A stretch of DNA of 64,000 nucleotides from Hyphomicrobiales bacterium. GTDB lineage: Bacteria > Pseudomonadota > Alphaproteobacteria > Rhizobiales > Rhizobiaceae. The DNA lies in NCBI GenBank assembly GCA_900472175.1, contig UCHD01000011.1, forward strand, positions 46,172 through 110,171, in the 5' to 3' direction. Below, in pieces: positions 43,586 to 52,894 of the stretch. Both the position numbers and the translations under genes were made by a program. Position 1 is the first letter of the stretch. Every line of letters starts with the position of its first letter. The notes beneath the pieces are model-generated. The model did no database searches. It saw nothing but the letters and a program-made list of their open reading frames with translations, and was not told where the DNA came from.

Positions 43586-44557
43586 ATGTCCAACGGCCGC
43601 CCGCGTATTCTTGTGCCCGGAAAGATGAGCCAGCGCGTACTCGACCGTTTGCCGAAGACGTTCGAGCCGGTCTTCATTGCTGCTGCCGATCCTGAACTGG
43701 TGACAGCTGACCTTGCATCCAGTGTTTCCGGTATTGCCGTCCAGGGCAAAATACCAGCCGGGTTCATCGATGCTTTTCCGAAACTCGAAATCATCGCCAG
43801 CTTCGGCGTCGGCTATGATGGCGTCGATGCCGGGCATGCGGCAAAGCGCGGCGTTACCGTGACCAACACGCCGGATGTGCTGACGGACGAGGTGGCCGAT
43901 ACGGCAATTGGCCTGCTGCTCAACACGCTGCGCCGTTTTCCCGCTGCCGAACAGTGGCTGCGCCAGGGCCGGTGGGTAAAGGACGGTGCCTTCGCGCTGT
44001 CGCCGTTGACGCTGCGCGGCCGCACGGTCGGCCTTTATGGGCTCGGGCGTATCGGTTTGGCGATTGCCAAACGGCTGGAAGCCTTCGGTGTCTCCATCGC
44101 CTACCATACCCGCACGCCGCGAGAGGGGTTGGCCTATACGCACTACCCGACGCTCAAGGGGATGGCAGAGGCGGTTGATACGATGATCGTCATCGTGCCC
44201 GGTACCGATAGCACCCGCAAGACGGTCAATGCCGAGGTTCTGGAAGCCTTGGGTCCTCAAGGTGTGCTGATCAATGTTGGGCGCGGCACTACCGTCGACG
44301 AGGCAGCCCTCATCGCCGCTCTTCAGAGCGGCGTCATCGCCGCCGCCGGCCTCGATGTCTTCGAGAGTGAGCCGCATGTGCCCGAGGCGCTGCTGGCCTT
44401 GCCTAACGTCTCGCTGCTGCCGCATGTCGGCTCCGCCTCTCAGGCGACGCGCAATGCCATGGCGGATCTGGTCGTGGATAATCTTGTCGCATGGTTCGAA
44501 ACCGGCGCGGCGCTGACGCCGGTGCCGGAAACGCCGTTCAAACGGAAGACGGCCTAA
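43586..44557 (+). CDS. D-isomer-specific 2-hydroxyacid dehydrogenase
   Basis: This 323-residue NAD(P)-dependent enzyme has GLYGLGRIGLAIAKRLEAFG (Rossmann motif), IIASFGVGYDGVDAGHAAKRGVTVTNTPDVLTDEVADTAIGLLL, INVGRGTTVDEAALIAAL and LPHVGSASQATRNAM with the catalytic His. It matches glyoxylate/hydroxypyruvate reductase-like enzymes. CAAGGAG precedes the ATG. It follows the LacI gene closely and overlaps the end of the convergent amidotransferase-like gene by four bases. The substrate is not fixed. Confidence 0.9.
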   Translation: MSNGRPRILVPGKMSQRVLDRLPKTFEPVFIAAADPELVTADLASSVSGIAVQGKIPAGFIDAFPKLEIIASFGVGYDGVDAGHAAKRGVTVTNTPDVLTDEVADTAIGLLLNTLRRFPAAEQWLRQGRWVKDGAFALSPLTLRGRTVGLYGLGRIGLAIAKRLEAFGVSIAYHTRTPREGLAYTHYPTLKGMAEAVDTMIVIVPGTDSTRKTVNAEVLEALGPQGVLINVGRGTTVDEAALIAALQSGVIAAAGLDVFESEPHVPEALLALPNVSLLPHVGSASQATRNAMADLVVDNLVAWFETGAALTPVPETPFKRKTA

Positions 44558-45324
44558 ACAGCCGTCAAAGCCTTCTTCTTTGCGTCGGCATAGGCGCGAA
44601 CCGCATCACCGAAGGCTTTAAACAGGGTCGAAGACGGAGCGTCCTTGCCGACCCAGTATTCCGGGTGCCATTGCACGCCGACGGCAAAGGCCTTTGCGTC
44701 GATGACGGAGACCGCCTCGATCGTGCCGTCTTCGGCGATGGCCTCGACGGCGAGACGGGGCGCGGCCTTCGAGATTGCCTGCCGGTGCAGCGAATTCACC
44801 TGCACTTCGCCAGCACCGAGAACCGAGGCAAGGCAGCTGCCTTCCTTGATAATGACGTTCTGGCGGATGCCATAGGCAATATCGAGGTCCGGCACATCCG
44901 GCTTGCGGTGATCCGAAATGCCGGGCATGTCCTGGATTTCACTTGCCAGTGTGCCGCCCAGTACAACGTTCAGTTCCTGGATGCCGCGGCAGATGGCAAG
45001 CAGGGGCATGCCGCGTTCAAGCGCGCGCCGGATCAGCGGCAGGCTTGTCGCATCGCGGCCCGGATCAAACGGCCCGTCCGCCTCGGTCGCTTCCTGACCA
45101 TAGAGCGAGGGGTGCACATTGGTGCGCGATCCGCTGACGAGAACACCGTCCACCCGGTCGAGGATTTCGTCCGCATCATTGCCGCTTTCAAGGGCTGGCA
45201 CCAGGAATGTCATTACACCGGAGCCTTCGACGGCGGCGCGAACATATTGATGCGGCGTGGCATGCCAGACATTGCCGTCGAATGACCTGAAATCAGCGGG
45301 TATGGCAACAACGGGTTTCGGCAC
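44554..45324 (-). CDS. Class I glutamine amidotransferase-like gamma-glutamyl hydrolase (PuuD-like)
   Basis: This 256-residue peptidase C26-type enzyme has the catalytic Cys in LLAICRGIQELNVVLGG, the HxE pair in VGVQWHPEYW, and DGVLVSGSRTNVHPSLYG. It resembles gamma-glutamyl-gamma-aminobutyrate hydrolase, which releases GABA and glutamate in putrescine breakdown. The frame opens to 45588, but GGTGGAG lies eight bases before the GTG at 45324 and the protein then begins VPKPVVAIPADFR. The other puu genes are absent. It is convergent with the hydroxyacid dehydrogenase. Confidence 0.85.
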   Translation of the reverse strand: MPKPVVAIPADFRSFDGNVWHATPHQYVRAAVEGSGVMTFLVPALESGNDADEILDRVDGVLVSGSRTNVHPSLYGQEATEADGPFDPGRDATSLPLIRRALERGMPLLAICRGIQELNVVLGGTLASEIQDMPGISDHRKPDVPDLDIAYGIRQNVIIKEGSCLASVLGAGEVQVNSLHRQAISKAAPRLAVEAIAEDGTIEAVSVIDAKAFAVGVQWHPEYWVGKDAPSSTLFKAFGDAVRAYADAKKKALTAV

Positions 45325-45764
45325 TGCTGGATCTCCACCTGCGGCTGATCGCTTCGCCCGAAGCCCAGCCTCATATCTCGTTATAAAGCCATTGCGCTCA
45401 GGGGCAGGAGAAGTCAATTCCGATGCTGGCAGCACTGTGCGTAAACCGGCTGCCTTCGACTGGCAAGATCTGGCTTTTTGCCTTAGAACTGCAGTAACCA
45501 TTGCGGCAGATAAATCCGTGGGCACAGTTTTGAAGAAGGCTTCGCTTTGGCGTGCTCGAATAACCGGTTTGCAGTTGAAACCATGCAAGGTTGCAGAAAG
45601 GCATTACTCCGTGGAGCTTGCTGCAATACTGGGTTGAATATCTGCAGTGCCGACGCATTTGAACCAATATGCCTAATATATGGGGCTGATTTTTCCGGTA
45701 AGCGTGCGAAATCTTTCGTTAAACCCTCGGGAATAACACTTCGCCAAACCGGAGCAGGGGGTTC
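45325..45764. other. 440-base gap before the GGDEF-EAL gene
   Basis: No gene with family support lies here; the open frames are short shadows. The divergent promoters of the amidotransferase-like and GGDEF-EAL genes should lie here. TCTGCAGT and similar short repeats are not distinctive. Confidence 0.3.
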
Positions 45765-48074
45765 ATGAAGTCAAATGAACAGAGCGCTCTTCCGACCGAT
45801 GTGTATCTTTCGTTCGTAAGCTCGCTCTACGATTACCGCCAGACATTGTTGATCGGCATGCTGTCGCATGTCGTGACATTCCTGCTCGTCTTTGCAAAAA
45901 CCAGTGATCCCTTTTTCATCGGCTGCACGATCGCGATTGTGCTGATCTGGTTCGTGCGCGGCATCGATATGCGGCGGTTTGATCGCGAGAACCTGGCTAT
46001 TCTGGATTTCGAAGGCATTCGTCGCTGGGAAAACCGCTATAATGCAGGTGGTGTTTGTGCCACCCTGACGCTCGGCATAGCCTGTGGTTATGCCATTCTC
46101 GTCAGCCGCGATCCATTTGCCGAACTCGCCTGCATTTCCGTAACGCTTGCCACCATGGTGTCGCTGGTTGGCCGCAATTATGGCTCGGCTCGCGCGGTTG
46201 TCGTCATGTCCCTGTCGGCCTGCGGCCCGATCATCCTTGGCCTGCTTGGTCTGATGGACTGGTTCATGGCGTTGCTGGCTGTCTTGATCGTGCCGTTCGT
46301 TCTGACGACCTGGGCAATGGCGCGCGGCGTGCGCGAAACTTTGCACAGGAATGTGCTGGCTGCGCGGGAAATATCGACGATCGCCGGCCGGTTCGACCTT
46401 GCCCTCAACAATATGCCGCATGGCCTGTTCATGCTCGACGCCGACAACCGCATCCAGGTTGCCAACCGGCGGGCTTGTGAACTTCTCAATCTCGGCGACC
46501 GGGAGCGCCTCAAGGATTGCCATCTCGATGCCGTGCTGCGCTATGGTGTGCGCCATACATTTCTGGAACAGGATCAGGCCAAGCAGGTCTTGAAGCAGCT
46601 GGACCAGTTGATGCAGGGCATGCAGTCACGGGCTCTCATTGCTTTTTCCGACGATCTGTTCCTCGAATTTTCGGCAAGCCGGCGTGCCAGCGGCGGTGTC
46701 GTGCTGATTTTTGAAGACGTGACGGCGCGGGTGCGGGCGGAAAAGAAGATCCTGCAGATGGTGCGGTTCGATACGCTGACCGGCCTGCCCAATCGCGATT
46801 ATTTCGGCGAACTGGTAAGCAATGCGCTTGTCGATCAAAACCGGACCGGCCTGACCGGTTTCATGGTTCTCGATGTGGCCGAGTTCAAGCATGTCAACGA
46901 CACCCGCGGCCATGTCGTCGGCGACAGATTGTTATGCGCGATCTCGGAGAGGCTGAAGAAGGTATCGGGAGACAAGGCGATCGCGGCGCGGCTGATGGGC
47001 GACGAATTCGTTTTGTTCTTTTCCAGCCAAGGTAACCGGCGCGTTCTGGAGGAGCGCATGCGGGCGGTGCACGCCCAGATGCGCGGCGCCTATCTTGCCA
47101 GCGGTTTTACCTTCAATATTTCGATGAGCGCTGGTTATGTGATCGTCGATAGCTCCGATTTCCGGCTGGAAGACATGCAGATCAAGGCCGACCTTGCGCT
47201 GTTTGAAAGCAAGAGCCGCGAGAAGGGGAGCTGCACCGCGTTCGAAGCGGAGATGGACGCGAACTATCTCGACCGGCAGAAACTCAAGACCGATCTGCGC
47301 GAGGCGATTGAAACGGGTGGGCTGTCGGTTGCCTATCAGCCGATGTTTCTCGCCGATGGCTCGCGCATCGAATGCTGCGAAGCGCTGGCGCGTTGGATCC
47401 ATCCGGAGCGTGGCCCGGTCCCGCCGGACGTTTTCATTCAGCTGGCCGAGGAAATCGGCGTGGTTTCCAGCATTACCAAATTCATGCTGCGCCAGGCCTG
47501 CCTTGACTGCCTGAAATGGCCCGCTCACATCGCCGTTTCCGTCAACCTTTCCGTCCTTGACCTGCGCAATGGCGAAATCATTCCGGTCGTCGCGGATATT
47601 CTGTCCGAAACTGGGCTGGACCCATCACGGCTTCATCTTGAAGTGACCGAAAGCTGCCTGATGGAAGAGGCGGCCAAGGTGCAGACGATCCTCCAGGAAT
47701 TGCGCGCCCGTGGCATTACCATCGCCATCGATGATTTCGGAACGGGGTATTCGAGCCTCAGTTATCTCGATGCGCTGCCGCTCGATATCATCAAGATCGA
47801 CCGTTCCTTCGTGCGCAATATCCGCGAGGATGCGCGCCGCTTCAAACTTCTGCGCGGTATGGTCAACCTGTCGCGTGAGCTTGGGTTGAAGATCGTCATC
47901 GAAGGCGTCGAGACCAACGATCAGCTGGGGCTGATCAACCAGTACAAATGTGCCGACCTGATCCAGGGATATGTCTTCGCGGCCCCCATGCCGTCTCTGG
48001 CGATCGAGAGCCTGTCCGATACGCTGGCAAAGAAGCTTTCCGTGCCAAAACGGCGCAATCGGCGCACGGCGTAA
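45765..48074 (+). CDS. Membrane PAS-GGDEF-EAL cyclic-di-GMP phosphodiesterase
   Basis: This 769-residue protein has six or so N-terminal membrane helices (about residues 25-190), a PAS-like sensor (about 205-325), a GGDEF domain (330-490) and an EAL domain (500-760). The GGDEF motif reads MGDEF (411-415), so cyclase activity is doubtful. The EAL site looks intact: CEALARW (E539), EVTES, DDFGTG (656-661), IKIDRSF (K677) and EGVET (713-717). It is therefore expected to degrade c-di-GMP, with GGDEF perhaps as a regulatory domain. The start follows GGGGGTTC. Confidence 0.92.
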   Translation: MKSNEQSALPTDVYLSFVSSLYDYRQTLLIGMLSHVVTFLLVFAKTSDPFFIGCTIAIVLIWFVRGIDMRRFDRENLAILDFEGIRRWENRYNAGGVCATLTLGIACGYAILVSRDPFAELACISVTLATMVSLVGRNYGSARAVVVMSLSACGPIILGLLGLMDWFMALLAVLIVPFVLTTWAMARGVRETLHRNVLAAREISTIAGRFDLALNNMPHGLFMLDADNRIQVANRRACELLNLGDRERLKDCHLDAVLRYGVRHTFLEQDQAKQVLKQLDQLMQGMQSRALIAFSDDLFLEFSASRRASGGVVLIFEDVTARVRAEKKILQMVRFDTLTGLPNRDYFGELVSNALVDQNRTGLTGFMVLDVAEFKHVNDTRGHVVGDRLLCAISERLKKVSGDKAIAARLMGDEFVLFFSSQGNRRVLEERMRAVHAQMRGAYLASGFTFNISMSAGYVIVDSSDFRLEDMQIKADLALFESKSREKGSCTAFEAEMDANYLDRQKLKTDLREAIETGGLSVAYQPMFLADGSRIECCEALARWIHPERGPVPPDVFIQLAEEIGVVSSITKFMLRQACLDCLKWPAHIAVSVNLSVLDLRNGEIIPVVADILSETGLDPSRLHLEVTESCLMEEAAKVQTILQELRARGITIAIDDFGTGYSSLSYLDALPLDIIKIDRSFVRNIREDARRFKLLRGMVNLSRELGLKIVIEGVETNDQLGLINQYKCADLIQGYVFAAPMPSLAIESLSDTLAKKLSVPKRRNRRTA

Positions 48075-48272
48075 ACCTCCAGTCTGTATCTGTCCACGTT
48101 TGCCACCTGATCGCGTGATCGTTCCGGGACACCGGAGTACCGCCTGTTTCAGGGCGCTACGCCGTCAGAAAGCGCAATGATAATTTAGCGTTAACTGTCC
48201 GTTAACCTTAACAAATGGTTTATGCTTAATAATCTATTAAAACATTGTGAGGTGCCTCCGTTTGGAAGATGA

Positions 48273-49052
48273 ATGCCCCCTTCAATGGGGGCGTTTGATA
48301 AAATGAAAGCGGAGCAGCAGAACAGATTTTCAGAGCGACTGCTGGAACTGTTGGACCATGTCGAATATCGCCGGGTGGAAACGGGGGAGGACATGGAAGA
48401 TGTCGCCCGTATTCGTTTCAAGGCCTACAAGATGGCCGATATACTGCCCTTGTCCGGCACGATGCTGATCGATGACATTGATTTCGACAGCCACGCCTAT
48501 GTTTTCGGGATCTATTTCCAGGAACGGCTGATCAGCACCGTGCGGGTGCATCATGTGACGCCCGAGCACCGGGTCAGTTCATCCGGCTCGGTCTTCGGCG
48601 CGGAGATCGGCAGCTTTCTGGATGCGGGTTTGTCGTTGATCGATCCCGTCCGGCTTGCCGCCGACCCGGAAATCCTGCGGGAAATGCCGGCTATTCCGTA
48701 TCTGACCCTGCGCGTCGCGACGATGGCGTCCGAGCATTTCGACGTCGACCGGTGCCTCTCGCTGGTCAAGCCGCAGCATGCTGCCTTCTACAAGCGGGTT
48801 TTCGATGCCGATACGATCGTCTCGCCACAGAAGAACTGCGGCAACTACAATATCGACCTGACCCTACTCGCTGCCCGTGTCCGCGAGATCCGTCCCTGGC
48901 TCTATACGCGGTTTCCGTTCTTTGATTCAGAGCCGTTCGAGCGGCGCATGATGTTCGGTGACGATCGCGAGACGCAGTATGCGCCACTGACGGTGCTGCC
49001 AACAGCGCGCCTGGCATTGGCGATGCAGAGCCGTGCCCGCAATCAGGCCTGA
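48273..49052 (+). CDS. FeeM-like N-acyl amino acid synthase / acyltransferase
   Basis: This 259-residue protein has a GNAT-like acyltransferase fold related to N-acyl amino acid synthase FeeM and autoinducer synthases. Visible features: VEYRRVETGEDMEDVARIRFKAYKMADILP, LIDDIDFDSHAYVFGIYFQERLISTVRVHHVT, LIDPVRLAADPEI and VKPQHAAFYKRVFDADTIVSPQKNCGNYNIDLTLLAARV. Such enzymes use acyl carrier protein-linked fatty acids. Product unknown. The ATG at 48273 has GGAAG four bases before it; another ATG at 48303 (MKAEQQNRF) is possible. A GCCCCC/GGGGGC hairpin (48275-48280, 48286-48291) lies between them. Confidence 0.75.
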   Translation: MPPSMGAFDKMKAEQQNRFSERLLELLDHVEYRRVETGEDMEDVARIRFKAYKMADILPLSGTMLIDDIDFDSHAYVFGIYFQERLISTVRVHHVTPEHRVSSSGSVFGAEIGSFLDAGLSLIDPVRLAADPEILREMPAIPYLTLRVATMASEHFDVDRCLSLVKPQHAAFYKRVFDADTIVSPQKNCGNYNIDLTLLAARVREIRPWLYTRFPFFDSEPFERRMMFGDDRETQYAPLTVLPTARLALAMQSRARNQA

Positions 49053-49273
49053 TCAGGTTTTACAAAACCGCCACGGTCGCTTGCCGAACTGTTATGCCGC
49101 ATGTTGCGCCAGCAGTTTTCGTTGCGTTTGACCGTGGCTTTGTGTAAGGCCACCTATGTGCAATCGCTGCTTTCGGGCAGTCTGGATGCGCATAGAATGG
49201 AATAGAGACGGGATGCCGCGCTCGCCGCCAGGGGCAGAGCAGGGTGCGGCTGAATTTCAGGGAGACATGGACG
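49053..49273. other. Gap before the oxidase subunit IV gene
   Basis: This stretch holds no supported gene. It contains the promoter region of the coxIV-pnt genes, which I could not place. Confidence 0.3.
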
Positions 49274-49498
49274 ATGGCTGAACATCATTCCGGGCCGGCC
49301 GAATTAGGCGCACCGATGGATTATGCCGAGCACGAGAAGACCTACAACATCTTCCTCGAAGGTACGAAAATCGTGACGATCTTCTGCGTCGCGCTGCTGA
49401 TTGCCATGGCCGCCGGCTTCTTTACCAGCGCTGGTTTCTTCACCGCCCTCGTTCTTTTCATTCTCCTCAATATCGCCGGTTTCGTGCTTCTGCGCTAA
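49274..49498 (+). CDS. aa3-type cytochrome c oxidase subunit IV
   Basis: This 74-residue single-helix protein matches the alphaproteobacterial COX_aa3 subunit IV family: MAEHHSGPAELGAPMDYAEHEKTYNIFLEGTKIVTIFCVALLIAMAAGFFT and a C-terminal hydrophobic region. It associates with the aa3 oxidase in the inner membrane, but has no known catalytic role. GGAGAC precedes the ATG at 49274. It is placed before the transhydrogenase genes, as in other rhizobia. Confidence 0.88.
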   Translation: MAEHHSGPAELGAPMDYAEHEKTYNIFLEGTKIVTIFCVALLIAMAAGFFTSAGFFTALVLFILLNIAGFVLLR

Positions 49499-49526
49499 CC
49501 GGTTTTCCAGAGTTTTGACGAAAGCG

Positions 49527-49577
49527 GCACTTGGGAGTGAGGTGCCGGCTTGACTGTGGCCCGGTGATTTCCGGGCC
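49527..49577 (+). other. Stem-loops between coxIV and pntA1
   Basis: GGCAC (49527-49531) pairs with GTGCC (49541-49545), and GGCCCGG (49558-49564) pairs with CCGGGCC (49571-49577). No T tract follows. They may process or partly terminate the message. Confidence 0.4.
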
Positions 49578-49692
49578 ATGAGGAATATGCGCGCGGGCTG
49601 CCGGAGGGCGGCTTCGTGCGTGATTTTTGAGTGTGCGGGAGAGTGGAAATCGCGGTCCGCCGTGTGTTCCCGCCCGCGTCAGGGAGGAACCT

Positions 49693-50850
49693 GTGGCAGA
49701 AACCGTATTCATACCGTTGGAAACATTTCCGGGCGAGGGGCGTGTTGCCGGTTCTCCCGAGAGCATCAAGAAGCTCAAGACCCTCGGTTTCGAGGTTGTC
49801 GTTCAGGCCGGTGCCGGCACTCTGTCACGTATTCCCGATAGCGAGTTCGAGAAAGCTGGTGCGCGGATAGGCTCCGCCGCCGACGCCGCGAACGCCGATG
49901 TGGTGCTGAAGGTGCGCCGTCCGTCCGCTGCCGAAGTTGCCGGCTACAAGTCCGGCGCCATCGTGCTGGCGATCATGGATCCCTATGGCAATGATCAGGC
50001 GCTGGCAGATATGGCGAAAGCTGGAGTGTCGGCCTTTGCGATGGAGTTGATGCCGCGCATCACCCGTGCGCAGTCGATGGACGTGCTGTCGTCGCAGGCC
50101 AACCTTGCGGGTTATCAGGCTGTGATCGAAGCAGCATCCGAATATGATCGGGCCATGCCGATGATGATGACCGCTGCAGGCACGGTTCCTGCGGCAAAGG
50201 TTTTTGTCATGGGCGCCGGCGTTGCCGGTCTGCAGGCAATTGCCACCGCCCGGCGTCTCGGTGCTGTGGTCTCCGCCACCGACGTCCGCCCGGCCTCCAA
50301 GGAACAGGTCGCCTCGCTCGGCGCAAAGTTCATCGCGGTCGAGGACGAGGAATTCAAGGCGGCCGAAACCGCCGGCGGTTACGCCAAGGAAATGTCGGCG
50401 GACTACAAGGCCAAGCAGGCGGTGCTGACCGCCGAGCACCTCGCCAAGCAGGACATCGTCATCACCACCGCGCTGATCCCCGGCCGTCCGGCGCCACGGC
50501 TGATTACCCGCGATATGCTGAAGGCCATGAAGCCCGGCTCCATCGCCGTTGATCTCGCCGTCGAACGCGGTGGCAATGTCGAAGGTGCAGTGGCCGATCA
50601 GGTGGTCGAGGTCGAGGGCGTCAAAGTCGTTGGTTACACCAATATGCCCGGCCGTATCGCCGCCTCTTCATCGGCGCTTTACGCAAAGAACCTCGTGACC
50701 TTCCTCGAAACCATGGTTTCCAAGGAGACCAAGGTACTTGCGGTCAATGCCGAGGACGAACTCGTCAAGGCGACGATGCTGACGCATGGCGGTGCCGTGG
50801 TGCATCCAAATTTTGCCGCAGCGCCGGCGGTGGCCGCAGCAACAGCTTGA
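49693..50850 (+). CDS. pntA1: NAD(P)+ transhydrogenase subunit alpha part 1
   Basis: This 385-residue soluble NAD(H)-binding domain I of proton-translocating transhydrogenase has FIPLETFPGEGRVAGSPESIKKLKTLGFEVVV, LMPRITRAQSMDVLSSQANLAGYQAVI, VFVMGAGVAGLQAIATARRLGAVVSATDVR (Rossmann) and ITTALIPGRPAPRLIT. AGGGAGG lies five bases before the GTG at 49693, preferred over upstream in-frame codons. It is encoded apart from the membrane part, as in alphaproteobacteria. It precedes pntA2 and pntB. Confidence 0.95.
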   Translation: MAETVFIPLETFPGEGRVAGSPESIKKLKTLGFEVVVQAGAGTLSRIPDSEFEKAGARIGSAADAANADVVLKVRRPSAAEVAGYKSGAIVLAIMDPYGNDQALADMAKAGVSAFAMELMPRITRAQSMDVLSSQANLAGYQAVIEAASEYDRAMPMMMTAAGTVPAAKVFVMGAGVAGLQAIATARRLGAVVSATDVRPASKEQVASLGAKFIAVEDEEFKAAETAGGYAKEMSADYKAKQAVLTAEHLAKQDIVITTALIPGRPAPRLITRDMLKAMKPGSIAVDLAVERGGNVEGAVADQVVEVEGVKVVGYTNMPGRIAASSSALYAKNLVTFLETMVSKETKVLAVNAEDELVKATMLTHGGAVVHPNFAAAPAVAAATA

Positions 50851-50909
50851 AAATTGGAAAGGGCAGCGTGCGTGCTTCGGGGAGAAGTGCGGCTGCCTAA
50901 GGGAGAGAT

Positions 50910-51323
50910 ATGATGGCCAATGAGATGCTCGACAAGGCGATCGGCGACCTCGACCGGGCGGTCGAAGCGGTCCGCACCGCCGCCGAATATGTGCCGGATG
51001 CCGCCGGTAATGTTGTCCACGGACTGTCCGGTGGTGCAATTGATCCGTTCGTGTTCCAGCTGGCGATCTTCGTTCTGTCGATCTTTGTCGGCTATTACGT
51101 TGTCTGGTCGGTAACCCCTGCGCTGCATACGCCGCTGATGGCGGTCACCAACGCGATTTCCTCGGTTATTGTCGTTGGCGCGCTGCTTGCCGTCGGCATC
51201 TCGGCCTCCGGCCTTGCCACCGGCTTCGGCTTCGTGGCGCTGATCCTTGCTTCGGTCAATATCTTTGGCGGCTTCCTGGTGACCCAGCGCATGCTCGCCA
51301 TGTACAAGAAAAAAGAGAAGTGA
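50910..51323 (+). CDS. pntA2: NAD(P)+ transhydrogenase subunit alpha part 2
   Basis: This 137-residue membrane part has an N-terminal helix and about three to four hydrophobic segments (DPFVFQLAIFVLSIFVGYYVVWSVTPALHTPLMAVTNAISSVIVVGALLAVG and GFVALILASVNIFGGFLVTQRMLAMY). It contributes to the proton channel of transhydrogenase. GGGAGAG lies ahead of the ATG. It overlaps no gene, but the spacing to pntB is only 10 bases. Confidence 0.93.
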   Translation: MMANEMLDKAIGDLDRAVEAVRTAAEYVPDAAGNVVHGLSGGAIDPFVFQLAIFVLSIFVGYYVVWSVTPALHTPLMAVTNAISSVIVVGALLAVGISASGLATGFGFVALILASVNIFGGFLVTQRMLAMYKKKEK

Positions 51324-51333
51324 GGCTGCCGTC

Positions 51334-52734
51334 ATGAGTGCCAATATCGCAGCCTTCCTCTATCTGGTTTCCGGTGTCCTGTTCATCATGGCGCTGCGCG
51401 GCCTGTCGCATCCGACCACCTCGCGCCGCGGCAATATCCTCGGCATGGTGGGTATGGGCATCGCCATCGTCACGACGCTGCTGCTTGCCACCCCGTCGTT
51501 TGGCGGCCTGGTGCTGATCGTGCTCGGTCTTGCCATTGGCGGTGGTGCCGGTGCCTACATCGCCCGTTCCATCCCGATGACCTCGATGCCGCAGCTGGTT
51601 GCCGGCTTCCATTCGCTGGTCGGTCTTGCGGCCGTCCTGGTTGCAGCCTCCGCGCTCTATACGCCGTCGTCCTTCGGTATCGGCGAGATTGGCGGAATCC
51701 ACGCGCAGGCGCTGGTCGAAATGGCGCTCGGCGTTGCCATCGGTGCCATCACCTTTACCGGTTCGATCATCGCCTTTCTCAAACTCGATGGCCGCATGTC
51801 CGGCAAACCGATCATGCTGCCGTTCCGCCATGTGATCAACTCGGTGCTTTTGCTGCTGATCATCTTCTTCATCGTCGGTCTTGCAGCGTCGGAGAGCCAT
51901 TTCGATTTCTGGGCGATCGTCGTTCTGTCGCTGGCGCTCGGCGTTCTGCTGATCGTGCCGATCGGTGGCGCCGACATGCCGGTCGTCGTCTCGATGCTCA
52001 ACTCTTATTCCGGCTGGGCAGCTGCTGGCATTGGCTTCACACTCGGCAATCTGGCGCTGATCATCACCGGCGCGCTGGTCGGCTCGTCCGGTGCGATCCT
52101 GTCCTACATCATGTGCAAGGGCATGAACCGGTCCTTCATCTCGGTTATCCTCGGCGGTTTCGGCGGCGATGCCGCAGCCGCAGCCAGCGACGATGGCGTC
52201 CAGCGCACGGTCAAGCAGGGTTCGGCCGACGATGCCGCATTCCTGATGGCCAATGCGTCGAAGGTCATCATCGTGCCGGGCTATGGCATGGCTGTTGCCC
52301 AGGCACAGCACGCCGTGCGCGAGCTTGCCGATGCGCTGAAGGCCAATGGCGTCGAAGTGAAATATGCCATTCATCCGGTTGCCGGCCGTATGCCGGGCCA
52401 TATGAACGTGCTGCTTGCCGAAGCGAACGTGCCTTACGACGAAGTCTTCGAACTCGAGGATATCAATTCCGAGTTTGCGCAGGCTGATGTCGCCTATGTC
52501 ATCGGCGCCAACGACGTCACCAATCCGGCGGCGCGCGATGACAAGACGTCGCCGATCTACGGCATGCCGATCCTCGATGTCGACAAGGCCAAGACCTGCC
52601 TGTTCGTCAAGCGCTCTCTCGGCTCCGGTTATGCCGGCATCGACAACACGCTGTTCTACAAGGACGGCACCATGATGCTGCTCGGCGACGCCAAGAAGAT
52701 GACCGACGATATCGTCAAGGCCATGAACCATTAA
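51334..52734 (+). CDS. pntB: NAD(P)+ transhydrogenase subunit beta
   Basis: This 466-residue subunit has about nine membrane segments and a C-terminal NADP(H)-binding domain III. It carries the family motifs VIIVPGYGMAVAQAQHAVRELAD, HPVAGRMPGHMNVLLAEA, IGANDVTNPAARDDKTSPIYGMPILDV and VKRSLGSGYAGIDNTLFY. It couples proton entry to NADPH formation at the inner membrane. It completes the pntA1-pntA2-pntB operon. Confidence 0.96.
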   Translation: MSANIAAFLYLVSGVLFIMALRGLSHPTTSRRGNILGMVGMGIAIVTTLLLATPSFGGLVLIVLGLAIGGGAGAYIARSIPMTSMPQLVAGFHSLVGLAAVLVAASALYTPSSFGIGEIGGIHAQALVEMALGVAIGAITFTGSIIAFLKLDGRMSGKPIMLPFRHVINSVLLLLIIFFIVGLAASESHFDFWAIVVLSLALGVLLIVPIGGADMPVVVSMLNSYSGWAAAGIGFTLGNLALIITGALVGSSGAILSYIMCKGMNRSFISVILGGFGGDAAAAASDDGVQRTVKQGSADDAAFLMANASKVIIVPGYGMAVAQAQHAVRELADALKANGVEVKYAIHPVAGRMPGHMNVLLAEANVPYDEVFELEDINSEFAQADVAYVIGANDVTNPAARDDKTSPIYGMPILDVDKAKTCLFVKRSLGSGYAGIDNTLFYKDGTMMLLGDAKKMTDDIVKAMNH

Positions 52735-52894
52735 GCGATGAGCCGCTGAAACTGGAGTGCCGTCCGTTAAGGCGGCACTCCATCGCGTCCGTATCCGGAC
52801 TTTCTTCCCGCCCGGCATTTTAATCGAAATTCAATTGTCCTCGCCTATCGTCGGGTGCCAGCTGCAATGGTCGGCGCCGGTACGAAAGAGGATC

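Noticed and set aside
51256..52818. A 520-codon open frame on the minus strand
   Set aside because: It lies opposite pntB and has a His/Arg/Asp-rich low-complexity product, typical of antisense shadows.
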